Assembly: GCA_902805845.1 (NCBI GenBank)
Contig: CADCUI010000074.1
Span: forward strand, 1-64,000
Direction of reading: 5' to 3'
DNA: 64,000 bases
From: an uncultured Nocardioidaceae bacterium
Lineage (GTDB): Bacteria > Actinomycetota > Actinomycetes > Propionibacteriales > Nocardioidaceae
The notes under the pieces are model-generated. The model was not told the DNA's origin, searched no databases, and saw only the letters and a list, made by a program, of their open reading frames with translations. The position numbers and the translations under genes are program-made. Positions 10,538 to 19,512 of this stretch are shown here, in pieces. Position 1 is the stretch's first letter. Every line of letters starts with the position of its first letter.

Positions 10538-13500
10538 GTGAGGGCGCTCGCCCGAGCGCTCCGCCGACGCAGGACCCGTCACCCGGACCGCCGCAGGGGC
10601 CCCTCCGCCACCCGTCCGCCGGAACGGCAGGATGCGCTGGTCAGCGCCGTGCTGCTCGACGGGGACACGGACAGCGCCGCGGCAGCCGTCGCCGCGGTGC
10701 TGCAGCAGTCCTACGCCTCGGTGGAGGTCCTGGTGCCGCACGGTGGCCTGGTCGGCCCGATAGACGGCGACGACGACCGGGTGAGGCAGCTGCCGCCCGG
10801 CGTCGATCCTGCCAGCGAGGCCACGGGCGACCTGCTGATGTTCCTCCGCCCGGACGAGCGGCTGCGAACCGGCGCGCTGGAGCGGCTGGTGGACCGGCTC
10901 ACCGGGTCCGGCGCCGACGTGGTGCTCGCCGTCGGGGTCGGCGGCCCCGAGGAGTCGCCGTGGTGCGTGGCCAGATCGACCGACAGCGACGTCGTGGGCT
11001 CGGACCGGAGCCCCGACGTTCTCCTCGACGTGGGGCTCACGAACCGGATGTTCGACGCGACGCACTGGCGGTCCGTCGCCGCCGGCGGAGGATGGGCAGC
11101 CGCGGCAACCGCGGCAGCCGCGGCGGCCGCGGCAGCGCGGGCCACGGTGGAGGCGACCGCGGTCGCCCTCGTGCCCGAGCAGCTCCTGGAGGCCGGCGAG
11201 GAGGACGCCGAGCAGCCGCTCCGGACACGTCGCCGCTACCGCCCCGACCCGCTGCGCGAGCGGCTCACGGCCCTGGCCGACGTCGCCGGGCTGCTCGAGG
11301 GGAGCGTCCGCGACGACTTCCTCGTCGCTCTGGCGTGAGAGCTGCTTCCCCGGACCTACGTCGACGCGGTCGCGGGCGGAGACCCGTACTTCCAGGTGCT
11401 GCAGCCGCATGCCCGGGCCGTGCTCGAGCAGCTCGGGGATCGGCGGTCCCGGCTGCCGGCCGCGGCGCGCATGGGCGGCTACGTGGCGGCGTACGGGTCC
11501 TGGCTCGACAACGCGACCATGCAGGAGCTCCTGGTCGACGCGCCGTCGGGGCTCCCCCTCGACGAGGCGAGCGGGGGCGGCACGCCTCAGCAGACCGTCG
11601 CGTCCCCGGCGTCCCTCGCCGTGGAGGTGCCTGAGGAGTGGCGGCGTGTCGAGGAGGTGGACCGCCGGCTGCGTTCGTGCGTGCGGGTGGTGCGCCGGGT
11701 CGGTGACGGCCTGGAGGTGGAGGGCGCGGCGTTCGTGGAGTACGCCGTCCCCGCGACCGCGGCCGAGACCCCGGTCGTGGACGTGGCGGCCCCTGGCGGC
11801 CCCTGGGAACGCGCCGTCGTCATGCCCGCTGCGGACCCGCGGTGGAACCACTGGGCGGCGCGGACCTGGGAGGACCGGTCCGACGCCGGGTTCGCGGCCA
11901 GGGTCGCAGCCAGGATCGCGGGGCCGCCGACGCGCAGCCCGGCCGAGGTCTCGGTTCGCGTCTCCGTGGAGGCCCAGGCACAGGTGCATGCGTGCACCGT
12001 GGCGTCCGACGCCGTCGACGGCCACGGGCTCGACGCCGCCATGCTCACCGGGCTCGAGCTGGAGGTGGGCGGTGTGTGCGCGACGCGGCTGGCGAGCGCC
12101 TTGCTGCGCGGGCCGAAGGGCGTCACCGAGCCGGCTCCGGTGAGGCAGGGCGACGACGGACGGCTGACGGTGACGCTCCGGACGACCACCGAGCACTTCG
12201 GGACGCGGGTGCCCCTGCCCTCGGGCCGCTACGCCCTCGAGCTGCGGGGAGCCGACGGCGCCGTCGTCGCCGTGCCGTGGAACCGGCGCGTCCTCGACGA
12301 CCCTCCCGAGCTCGTGGGCTCACGTGCCGGGCTCACGCCGGTCGCGGTCCGCGACGGTGCCGGCGTCGTGGTCGGCGCTCCGCTCGCTGCCGACGGCGAG
12401 AGCGCCTACCGGCAGCAGCGTTGGGCCAGCGCGGTCTTCGTTCCCTCCCGGCCGCACGACATCGGAACGGTGCTGCTGGAGACCTTCCACGGGCGCAGCG
12501 TCGGCGACAACCCGGGGCCGATCGGAGCCGAGCTGGCCCGTCGCTCCGGCGCCCGGCTGCCCGAGCTCGACCTGGTGTGGGTCGTCGACGATCCGAGCAT
12601 CGTCGTCCCCGACGGCTGTCGCGCGGTGGTCCGGCACACCCGGGACTGGTACGAGGAGCTCGGGCGCGCTCGGGTGTACGTCACGAACGCCGCTGCTCCG
12701 CGGTTCTACCGCAAACCGCCGGGGCAGCTGCTCCTGCAGACCTGGCACGGCACCCCGCTCAAGCGGCTCGCCGCCGACCGCGGACCGGGCGACCTCGCCA
12801 CCTGGTCGCACCGCAGGACCGTGGAGGGGCAGGCACGCAGCTGGGACGTGCTGCTGTCGCCGGGGCCGTTCACCTCCGAGGTGCTGTCCGCGGCCTTCCG
12901 GTATCCCGGACCGGTGCTCGAGTCCGGATACCCCCGCAACGACGTGCTGCTGTCCACCGAGCGGGACACGGTGAGGGAACGGGTACGTCGGCTCCTGGGC
13001 GTCGGCCCTGACGACAGAGTGGTCCTCTACGCCCCCACCTGGCGCGACTACGCAGGCGTGCGGGAGGCGAAGCCGCTGTACCTCGACGCCGCGCTCCTCA
13101 CGCGCACGATGCCGGAGACGGTCGTCCTCGTGCGCGGGCACTACAACGCGAGCAAGCAGCGCGACGTGCTCCGGCGGCACCCGCGCGTCCTCGACGTCAC
13201 CCGCTACCCCGACATCGCGGAGCTGCTGCTGGCCTGCGACGTGCTGGTGACCGACTACTCCTCGGTGATGTTCGACTTCGCCGTCACCGGCAAGCCGATG
13301 GCCCTGCTGGTGCCCGACCTCGAGCGCTACCGGCGCTTCGAGCGCGGGTTCTACCTCGACCTCGAGGAGCTCGCGCCCGGCCCGCTGCTGACGTCGACGG
13401 AGGAGCTCGTCGAGGCACTGGGGGACAGCCTGGCCGACCAGCCCGACAGGGACCGGTTCTCGTCGGCCCGCCGGGCGTTCCGGGAGCGCTTCTGCCCCTG

Positions 13501-13567
13501 GGAGGACGGCAACGCGGCCGCTCGCGTGGTCGATCACCTGGCCGCGCGGGTCGGCGGGTGGCACTGA
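10538..13567 (+). pseudogene. Glycosyltransferase/CDP-glycerol glycerophosphotransferase interrupted by an in-frame TGA
   Basis: One reading frame of 1010 codons runs from GTG 10538 to TGA 13565 with a single internal stop, TGA, at 11336-11338. Codons 1-266 (10538-11335) encode a degenerate GT-A-like domain (SAVLLDGD, DLLMFLRPDERL, TNRMFDATHW) and an Ala run. After the TGA the same frame continues ELLPRTYVDAVAGGDPYF into a CDP-glycerol glycerophosphotransferase-type domain with TWHGTPLKRL, LYAPTWRDY and VTDYSSVMFDFAVTGKP. Such fusions make teichoic-acid-like polyol phosphate polymers. The TGA is one transition away from CGA (Arg). It may be a real nonsense mutation, readthrough, reinitiation at GTG 11396 (giving 723 aa), or a sequence error. 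Confidence 0.75.
11098..11150 (+). repeat. GCGGC-rich simple repeat encoding a polyalanine run
   Basis: Imperfect copies of a GCGGCAGCC-type unit encode about a dozen alanines in the first half of the interrupted glycosyltransferase. Such tracts are prone to slippage, but the frame is kept here. Confidence 0.6.
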
Positions 13568-13622
13568 GCCGATCAGGGGCCGATCAGTGGCCGATCAGTG
13601 CCCGATCAGTGCCCGAGCAGGG
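13568..13622. repeat. Five tandem 11-bp units (GCCGATCAGTG type)
   Basis: Units lie at 13568-13578, 13579-13589, 13590-13600, 13601-13611 and 13612-13622, and the last is degenerate. They fill the space between two convergent genes and run into the 3' end of the cytidylyltransferase gene, whose stop codon lies inside unit 4. Confidence 0.8.
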
Positions 13623-14361
13623 CCTCGGCCACGAGCAGGTCCGTGCGGTGGGTGACCTTGAGGTTGCGCTCCTCCCCGGCGACGACCCGGATCGGCACCT
13701 CCGGGCGGTAGCGGAGCAGGACGCTGCAGTCGTCGGTCGCCTCGAAGCCGGCGTCGGGGGCGGCCCGCGCGGCCCGGGCATGGGCGTCCTGGATGACCGA
13801 CAGCCGGAATCCTTGCGGGGTCTGCACCCGCCGCAGCGCGGCCCGCGGCGGGACCGCCCGGATCGTGTCGTGCCGGTCCACCTCCACCACGGTGTCCGAC
13901 GACGCGATCGCCACGGTCACGGCCGCATGCGTCTCGAGCGCCTCGAGGCAGCCGCTGATGATCCGCGCCGAGACGAGGGGCCTCACGGCGTCGTGGAGGA
14001 GCACCTTGCGGTCATCCTCCTCGGTGGCGGCAGACCGGGCCCCTGGCCACGGGCCCGTGGGCCCGGTCAGGGCCGCCAGTGCCCGGGCGGTGCTCCCGCT
14101 CCGCGTCGTACCTCCCTCGAGGACGTCGCGGACCTTGCGGTAGCCGCCGCGCCGCACGATCTCGCGGACCGCCTCCAGGTGGCCCGGGACCATGAGCACG
14201 AGGACCTCGTCGACGTCGGGATGGCCGTCGAAGGCCGCGATCGTGTGCTCGATGACCGGTCGGCCGGCGAGCGGGAGGAGCTGCTTGGGCAGCGGGTCGC
14301 CGAGCCGAGCGCCGACACCTCCGGCCAGGACCACGGCGGTGTTCCGGCGTGGCTCAGGCAC
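13606..14361 (-). CDS. IspD/TarI-family cytidylyltransferase
   Basis: 251 aa. It has the CTP-binding motif AVVLAGGVGARLGDPLPKQL (residues about 9-28), HDAVRPLVSARII, QTPQGF and the C-terminal NLKVTHRTDL, all shared by IspD (MEP pathway) and TarI (ribitol-5-phosphate cytidylyltransferase). Context favours TarI: it is convergent with a CDP-glycerol/ribitol polymerase-type gene and has no ispF or carD beside it, whereas actinobacterial ispD usually sits with them. The predicted product would then be CDP-ribitol for a wall polymer. Sequence alone does not exclude IspD. Confidence 0.8.
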   Translation of the reverse strand: MPEPRRNTAVVLAGGVGARLGDPLPKQLLPLAGRPVIEHTIAAFDGHPDVDEVLVLMVPGHLEAVREIVRRGGYRKVRDVLEGGTTRSGSTARALAALTGPTGPWPGARSAATEEDDRKVLLHDAVRPLVSARIISGCLEALETHAAVTVAIASSDTVVEVDRHDTIRAVPPRAALRRVQTPQGFRLSVIQDAHARAARAAPDAGFEATDDCSVLLRYRPEVPIRVVAGEERNLKVTHRTDLLVAEALLGH

Positions 14362-14382
14362 GGCGGCAGTCTTCCACGGCGG

Positions 14383-15588
14383 CTACTTGTCGATGTCACC
14401 GATGACGAAGAACAGCGAGCCCAGGATCGGCACGAGATCTGCGACGGTGGCGCCACGGACGACAGAGGGCAGGGCGGACGCGTTGTTGAAGCCCGGGGTG
14501 CGCAGCTTCATGCGCCAGGGGGTCTTCTCCCCGCGTGAGACCAGGTAGTAGCCGTTGATCCCGCCGGGGCTCTCGGTCCACGCGTAGGTGGCACCCTCCG
14601 GTGCCTTGACGATCTTCGGCAGCCGCACGTTGACCGGGCCGGTCGGCAGGTCGCGCAGCCGTTCCAGGCAGGAGTCGACCAGCGCGAGGCTGACCTCCAC
14701 CTCCTCCAGGAGCACCGCGAAGCGCGCGTGCGCGTCACCCTCCGTGCGGGTCACGACGTGGAGCACCCCGTCGGCGGCGAGCTCGGGGTAGCCCAGGTAC
14801 GGCTCGTCGACCCGCAGGTCCAGGGGCACCCCGGAGGCCCGGGCGACGGGCCCGCTGACGCCGTACGCCGCGACGTCCGGCAGCGGCAGCTCGCCCACGC
14901 CGCGGGTGCGCTGCAGGAAGACCGGGTCGTCGAGGACCCGGCCGGCGATCGCCGGCAGGCCACCCCGGAGGGCGGCGACCGCCTCGGCGACGTGGTCGCG
15001 CCACTGGTCCGGCACGTCCTCCCGCAGTCCACCGACGCGGTTGAACATGAAGTGCATCCGGCCACCGGTGGCCTCCTCCATCACGCCGAGGACCCGCTCA
15101 CGCGCGGCGGCCGCCTCCTCCGGCGGCCGGCCCAGCTCGGCGGGGTAGGCACCGAGGAAGGCCAGGTGGTGGAGGACGCGGTTGAGCTCGGCGAGCATCG
15201 TGCGGAGCCACACCGCCCGCACCGGGACCTCGATACCGAGCATCCGCTCGACCGCCAGCACCACGCCGAGCTCGTTGGCGAAGGCGCTGAGCCAGTCGTG
15301 CCGGTTGGACAGCACCATGATCTGGCGGTAGTCGCGCACCTCGAAGAGCTTCTCGGCGCCCCGGTGCAGGAACCCCACCTCCGGGGTGCAGCCGTCGATG
15401 CGGTCGCCGACCAGCCGCAGCCGCAGCCGCAGCGCGCCGTGGGAGGAGGGGTGGTGCTGCCCCAGGTCGAGGACCACCTCGTCGTCGGTGAGGCCGGCAG
15501 CGGCCGCCCCGACCGCGACGGTCAGCTCCCTGACCGAGGCGTCGCCAGGCTCGGCGACGGGGTCGGGTGCGGGCGAGGAGGTCGTCAC
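14383..15588 (-). CDS. Orphan NuoD-like (49-kDa subunit family) protein
   Basis: 401 aa and full length for the complex I NuoD/Nqo4 family, but with no other nuo gene near. Conserved family segments are [13 protein letters not shown] (residues 43-55), [11 protein letters not shown] (73-83), [14 protein letters not shown] and the C-terminal [10 protein letters not shown]50 corresponds to the quinone-site His of Nqo4, but the quinone-site Tyr is replaced by Trp (W99 in RHDWL) and the usual Asp by Glu (PAELG). It may be an alternative subunit or a diverged paralogue with another role. GTG start. Confidence 0.85.
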   Translation of the reverse strand: MTTSSPAPDPVAEPGDASVRELTVAVGAAAAGLTDDEVVLDLGQHHPSSHGALRLRLRLVGDRIDGCTPEVGFLHRGAEKLFEVRDYRQIMVLSNRHDWLSAFANELGVVLAVERMLGIEVPVRAVWLRTMLAELNRVLHHLAFLGAYPAELGRPPEEAAAARERVLGVMEEATGGRMHFMFNRVGGLREDVPDQWRDHVAEAVAALRGGLPAIAGRVLDDPVFLQRTRGVGELPLPDVAAYGVSGPVARASGVPLDLRVDEPYLGYPELAADGVLHVVTRTEGDAHARFAVLLEEVEVSLALVDSCLERLRDLPTGPVNVRLPKIVKAPEGATYAWTESPGGINGYYLVSRGEKTPWRMKLRTPGFNNASALPSVVRGATVADLVPILGSLFFVIGDIDK

Positions 15589-15614
15589 CCAGCGATCCTA
15601 GGAAGGCGCCCGCC

Positions 15615-15620
15615 TAGGCT
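15615..15620 (+). promoter_or_regulatory. Probable -10 box of a leaderless promoter
   Basis: TAGGCT ends 6 nt before the GTG at 15627 of the first PH-domain gene. Confidence 0.45.
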
Positions 15621-15626
15621 CGGCTC

Positions 15627-16118
15627 GTGGACGAGCTCTTCACGCCGCCGGGGGTGATCTGGCGCCGGGTGTCCCCCCGGCTGGCCGTCGTGCGCCGGGC
15701 GATGCTCGGGGCGGCGGCCGTGGTGCTCGTGGGTCTGCTCGCCGTGCTCGCAGCCATGGCCGACGTCGCCGCTGGCGAGGTGGTCCTCGGGCTGCTGGCC
15801 GTCGGTGTGGCGATGGCCGCAGCATGGTGGCTGGTGGGGAGGAGCGTCCGCCGCTGGGGCTACGCCGAGCTCGACGAGGAGCTCCTCATCACCAGCGGAG
15901 CCCTGGTCCGCAGGCTCGTGGTGGTGCCCTACGGCCGGATGCAGTACGTCGACGTGCACGCCGGCCCCGTGGACCAGCTCACCGGCATTGCCACCCTGCG
16001 GCTGCACACCGCCAGCCCGGGCACCAGCGCGGTCGTCCCCGGGCTGCCGGTGGACGAGGCGGCGCGGCTGCGCGACCGCCTCACGGCCCGCGGCGAGACC
16101 CGGGCCGCCGGGCTGTGA
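15627..16118 (+). CDS. PH-domain membrane protein (YdbS-like)
   Basis: 163 aa with two hydrophobic spans (about residues 23-47 and 50-70) followed by a bacterial PH (bPH2/YdbS) domain: ELDEELLITSGALVRRLVVV, PYGRMQYVDVHAGPVDQLTG and LRLHTASPG. The pair with the next gene matches the ydbS-ydbT arrangement of Bacillus. There the products are membrane proteins linked to bacteriocin tolerance, but the general role is unclear. The GTG start has no ribosome site and follows a TAGGCT box. It overlaps the next gene by GTGA. Confidence 0.88.
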   Translation: MDELFTPPGVIWRRVSPRLAVVRRAMLGAAAVVLVGLLAVLAAMADVAAGEVVLGLLAVGVAMAAAWWLVGRSVRRWGYAELDEELLITSGALVRRLVVVPYGRMQYVDVHAGPVDQLTGIATLRLHTASPGTSAVVPGLPVDEAARLRDRLTARGETRAAGL

Positions 16119-17584
16119 CAGGTCCGGTCACCCGCCCGGCCGCGCCCCGGACGGACGCGGAGCGACGGGCGACGTACCGGCGGCTCTCGCCGCTCACCCC
16201 GGTGGTGCGGGGTCCGCTCCTGCTCGTGGCCTTCCTGGGCACCTCGTGGCAGCAGCTGCTGGGACAGCGCGACCGCGGGCTGGTGGCGGTGCTGCTGGCC
16301 GGCCTCCTGGTGGCGGGGGCCGTTTACGGCGTGGCGTCGTGGCTGCGCACGAAGTACTGGATCACCGAGGAGGAGCTCCGCATCGACACCGGCGTCGTGG
16401 TCCGGCGGTCGCGACGCATCCGCATCGACCGGCTCCAGGGCATCGACATCGTGCAGCCGCTGCTCGCGCGGCTGTTCGGGCTGGCCGAGCTCCGGTTCGA
16501 CGTGGCGTCCGGCTCCGACCGGGAAGGGACGCTGGCCTTCCTGCCGCACGCCGAGGCGCTGCGGCTGCGACGATCGCTGCTCGAGCGGCGCGACGACCTC
16601 CGAGGTCCGCCCTCGGTTCCGTCCGCGGCACCGACGGCCGAGGAGGAGCTGCTGCTCGCCCGGCTGGACCTGCGACGGCTGCTGGTCAGCCTCGCCCTCA
16701 GCGTCGAGGCGCTGCTCTTCGGTGGCCTGGCCATCGCCACGACGGCGGCCCTGCTGATGACCGGGACCGAGGTCCTCGCCGGCGCGGTGCTCCCCGCCGT
16801 GCTGGGGCTGGCGCTGACCGTGGGTCGGCGGCTCACGTCGTACTACGGGTTCTCGCTGACGTCGTCGCCCGCCGGTCTCCACGTGCGTCGGGGCCTGACG
16901 GCCCTGTCCAGCCAGACCATCAACCCGCTCCGGGTGCAGGGGGTGGTGGTCGTGGAGCCCTGGCTGTGGCGGCCGCTCGGCTGGGCGCGGCTCGAGGTGT
17001 CGGTCGCCGGGTACCGCACCACCGACGCCGACCAGGTCGAGGCGTCGTCGACCCTGGTGCCGGTGGCGCCGCGGGCCGAGGTGCTCGCCGTCGTCCGGCA
17101 CGTGCTCGGGAGCGAGCGGGACGTGGAGGCCGTCTCCCTGGCGGCGCCACCGCGCCGCGCCCGGTGGCTGGCGCCCCTCGGCGTCCGGACCATGGCGCTC
17201 GGCCAGGACCCGCGGCTGCTCGTCAGCCGCCGCGGCGTGCTCTCGCGCCGTCTCGACGCGGTGCCGCAGGAGCGGGTCCAGTCGCTGCAGCTCACCCAGG
17301 GCCCCCTGGACCGCGCCTTCGGGCTGGTGCGGGTGCACGTGGACAGCCCGCCGGGCCCGGTGCGGGTCGTCGGCGAGGCCCGCGACCGCGACGAGGCACG
17401 GGAGTTCGTCGGGGAGGCGATGGGCCACGGCGGCGCGGCCCGTCGCCTGGCGGGGTGGCCACCGGCTCAGCCGAGGGGCGCGGCAACGCCCCCGACCGCC
17501 GACACCAGCCAGGTGAACTCCCCGAACCCCTCGGGAGCCGAGAGCTCCGCGGCTCTCCCGGCGGAGGACAGCCCGGCGACGTAG
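16115..17584 (+). CDS. PH-domain membrane protein (YdbT-like)
   Basis: 489 aa. Membrane spans near residues 28-45 and 50-72, and a second pair near 190-235, alternate with bPH2 domains (YWITEEELRIDTGVVVRRSR with RLQGIDIVQPLLARLFGLAE; YYGFSLTSSPAGLHVRRGL; LLVSRRGVLSRRLDAVPQER). It is probably a membrane partner of the preceding protein. The last about 40 residues are low-complexity (Pro/Ser/Ala) and come from sequence antisense to the next gene: the two genes overlap tail to tail by 118 bp. GTG 16115 overlaps the upstream stop. Confidence 0.86.
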   Translation: MTGPVTRPAAPRTDAERRATYRRLSPLTPVVRGPLLLVAFLGTSWQQLLGQRDRGLVAVLLAGLLVAGAVYGVASWLRTKYWITEEELRIDTGVVVRRSRRIRIDRLQGIDIVQPLLARLFGLAELRFDVASGSDREGTLAFLPHAEALRLRRSLLERRDDLRGPPSVPSAAPTAEEELLLARLDLRRLLVSLALSVEALLFGGLAIATTAALLMTGTEVLAGAVLPAVLGLALTVGRRLTSYYGFSLTSSPAGLHVRRGLTALSSQTINPLRVQGVVVVEPWLWRPLGWARLEVSVAGYRTTDADQVEASSTLVPVAPRAEVLAVVRHVLGSERDVEAVSLAAPPRRARWLAPLGVRTMALGQDPRLLVSRRGVLSRRLDAVPQERVQSLQLTQGPLDRAFGLVRVHVDSPPGPVRVVGEARDRDEAREFVGEAMGHGGAARRLAGWPPAQPRGAATPPTADTSQVNSPNPSGAESSAALPAEDSPAT

Positions 17585-18462
17585 CTGCGCGGATCGGAGC
17601 CGGCCCGCTCCACGGGCGGACGGGCTGAAGTCACCCCGAGCACCTGCAAGGCGTCGCGCTGGGTGAGCACCCGGGCACCGGCGGCAGCCGCCGCCGCGTC
17701 GAGGGCGACGTCCGCGGTGACGTCCCTGCTCCCGTCCGGGAGGACCGGCACCTGCCGCCCCCGCTGGTAGGACCGCAACGAGCCGCCGGCCGGCCGGGCC
17801 GCCCGCGTGTGGCCGTAGTCCACCGCGACGACGACCCCGCGCCCGACCCTGGCCACGAGGTCGCCGAGGGCCCGGTCCCTGCTGGTGCCGACCTCGGCCC
17901 GGGTGCCGGGGTCTGTGCCGTCGAGCGGCCACCATCGGTCGAGCCAGGTTGCCAGCGACGGCGGCACCCCCGGCCCGTCGACGGGGTGCCCGAGCGACTC
18001 CAGGCCCGTCGCCGGGTCCACGTGCACGACGCGGACCGCACCGGCGGTGTCGACCTCCACCACGTGGCAGGGGATGTTGTCCAGCCACTCGTGCGCGACC
18101 ACCAGGCCGTCCACGCGCGCCGGCAGCGCCGCCGTCCAACGGATCTGCTCCGGCAGGCCGTCCGGCCTGTCTGCCACCTCGACCGCGACCAGCCGCAGGT
18201 CCGGCGCCAGCAGGTGCAGCGCCGCCAGGAGCTCCCCGCGACCGGCGCCCACGTCGACGACGGTGTCGAGGCCACAGCCCCGCGCCATGGTCAGCAGCGC
18301 CCGTGCCAGCAGATCGGACCCGTGCACCGCCGTACGGAAGTGGTCGCCGGGGGCGGCGTGCCGGTAGAACCCCTGCGGCCCGTAGAGGGCGCGGTCCCAG
18401 GCGGTGCGCCACGGCGGGTCGGTCGTGCGCGGGGGCAGCGCCGGCATGCCGAGGGAGGTCAC
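17467..18462 (-). CDS. MidA-family SAM-dependent protein methyltransferase
   Basis: 331 aa. The SAM-binding motif TVVDVGAGRGELLAAL, then VAVEVADRPDGL, and VVAHEWLDNIPCHVVEV place it in the MidA/NDUFAF7 family (COG1565). Human NDUFAF7 methylates the NDUFS2 (NuoD-type) subunit of complex I. An orphan NuoD-like gene lies 1.9 kb away on the same strand, which makes a related substrate plausible but unproven. Start choice is uncertain: GTG 18462 is used, and ATG 18447 would shorten it by 5 residues. Its 3' end overlaps the PH-domain gene by 118 bp on the other strand. Confidence 0.82.
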   Translation of the reverse strand: MTSLGMPALPPRTTDPPWRTAWDRALYGPQGFYRHAAPGDHFRTAVHGSDLLARALLTMARGCGLDTVVDVGAGRGELLAALHLLAPDLRLVAVEVADRPDGLPEQIRWTAALPARVDGLVVAHEWLDNIPCHVVEVDTAGAVRVVHVDPATGLESLGHPVDGPGVPPSLATWLDRWWPLDGTDPGTRAEVGTSRDRALGDLVARVGRGVVVAVDYGHTRAARPAGGSLRSYQRGRQVPVLPDGSRDVTADVALDAAAAAAGARVLTQRDALQVLGVTSARPPVERAGSDPRSYVAGLSSAGRAAELSAPEGFGEFTWLVSAVGGVAAPLG

Positions 18463-18624
18463 GCCCGCAACGGTAGGCGTCCGCTTCCCACGGCGGCATC
18501 CGTCCCCGGGGCACTGTGACGCAGCGCACCCGGACCGGCGATGGCGGCGGCACCGGGCCGCACCTACGCTTGGGGCGTCTGCACACCGTCCGGTACCCGT
18601 CCGTCGGGACTGGAACGAAAGGCG

Positions 18625-19512
18625 ATGACCATGACCCGAGTCGGGGTTGTCGGTGCCGGTCGCGTCGGCGCCGTGATGTCCGCGGGGCTCCGCGCCGCAG
18701 GCCACGAGGTGGTCGCGGCAGCCGCAGAGTCCCCCGCGTCGCGTTCCCGCGCGGCGGCGCTGCTGCCGGGCGTGCCGCTGGCCAAGCCCACCGCGGTCAG
18801 CCGGTCGTGCGACCTGCTCCTGCTGACGGTGCCCGACGACATGCTGAGCAACGTGGTGACGATGCTCGCCGCCTCCGGCGCCATCCGCCCTGGGCAGTAC
18901 GTCGCCCACACGTCGGGGAGGCACGGCCTCGCGGTCCTGCAGCCCGCCGCTGATGTCGGCGCGCACGTGCTGGCCGTGCACCCCGCCATGACCTTCACCG
19001 GCACCGAGCTGGACCTCTCCAGGCTGCCCGGCTGCGCGTTCGGGGTCACCGCCGAGGAGGACGTCAGCGTCGCGCTGGCCGAGCAGCTCGTCGGGGACCT
19101 CGGTGGCCTGCTGGTGTGGGTGCCGGAGGACCGGCGCACGCTGTACCACGCCGGGCTGGCCCACGGCGCCAACCACCTGGTGACGCTGGTGAGCCAGGCG
19201 ATGGACCTGCTCCGCGAGAGCGGCGCCACCGACCCGGCGGCCACGCTCCGGCCGCTGTTGACCGCCGCGCTGGACAACGCGCTGACCATGGGCGACGCCG
19301 CGCTCACCGGCCCGATCGTCCGCGGCGACGTCGAGACCGTCCGCGCCCACGTCCAGGAGCTGCTGCGCACCAGGCCGGGCACGCTCCCGGCGTACGTCAC
19401 GCTGGCGCGTGCGACCGCGAACACGGCGGTGCTCGAAGGTCGGCTGCTGCCGATCCGCGCGGCCAAGCTCATCGGCGTGCTCAACGACGCACTGGAGAAG
19501 GTCCCGGCGTGA
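18625..19512 (+). CDS. Rossmann-fold DUF2520 oxidoreductase-like protein
   Basis: 295 aa. N-terminal NAD(P)-binding glycine-rich motif [17 protein letters not shown], then [22 protein letters not shown] and a helical DUF2520 C-terminal half with [11 protein letters not shown]. It is the counterpart by position of Rv3603c, always next to panC. It resembles 6-phosphogluconate or ketopantoate reductases in fold, so a ketopantoate reductase role in pantothenate synthesis is possible but not shown. ATG 18625 follows GAAAGG; ATG 18631 is an alternative. A TACGCT hexamer at about 18563-18568 may be the -10 box. GTGA overlap with panC. Confidence 0.85.
   Translation: MTMTRVGVVGAGRVGAVMSAGLRAAGHEVVAAAAESPASRSRAAALLPGVPLAKPTAVSRSCDLLLLTVPDDMLSNVVTMLAASGAIRPGQYVAHTSGRHGLAVLQPAADVGAHVLAVHPAMTFTGTELDLSRLPGCAFGVTAEEDVSVALAEQLVGDLGGLLVWVPEDRRTLYHAGLAHGANHLVTLVSQAMDLLRESGATDPAATLRPLLTAALDNALTMGDAALTGPIVRGDVETVRAHVQELLRTRPGTLPAYVTLARATANTAVLEGRLLPIRAAKLIGVLNDALEKVPA

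Noticed and set aside
13558-14538. A plus-strand gene opposite the cytidylyltransferase
   Set aside because: It shows no domain and is antisense to a clear IspD/TarI-family gene.
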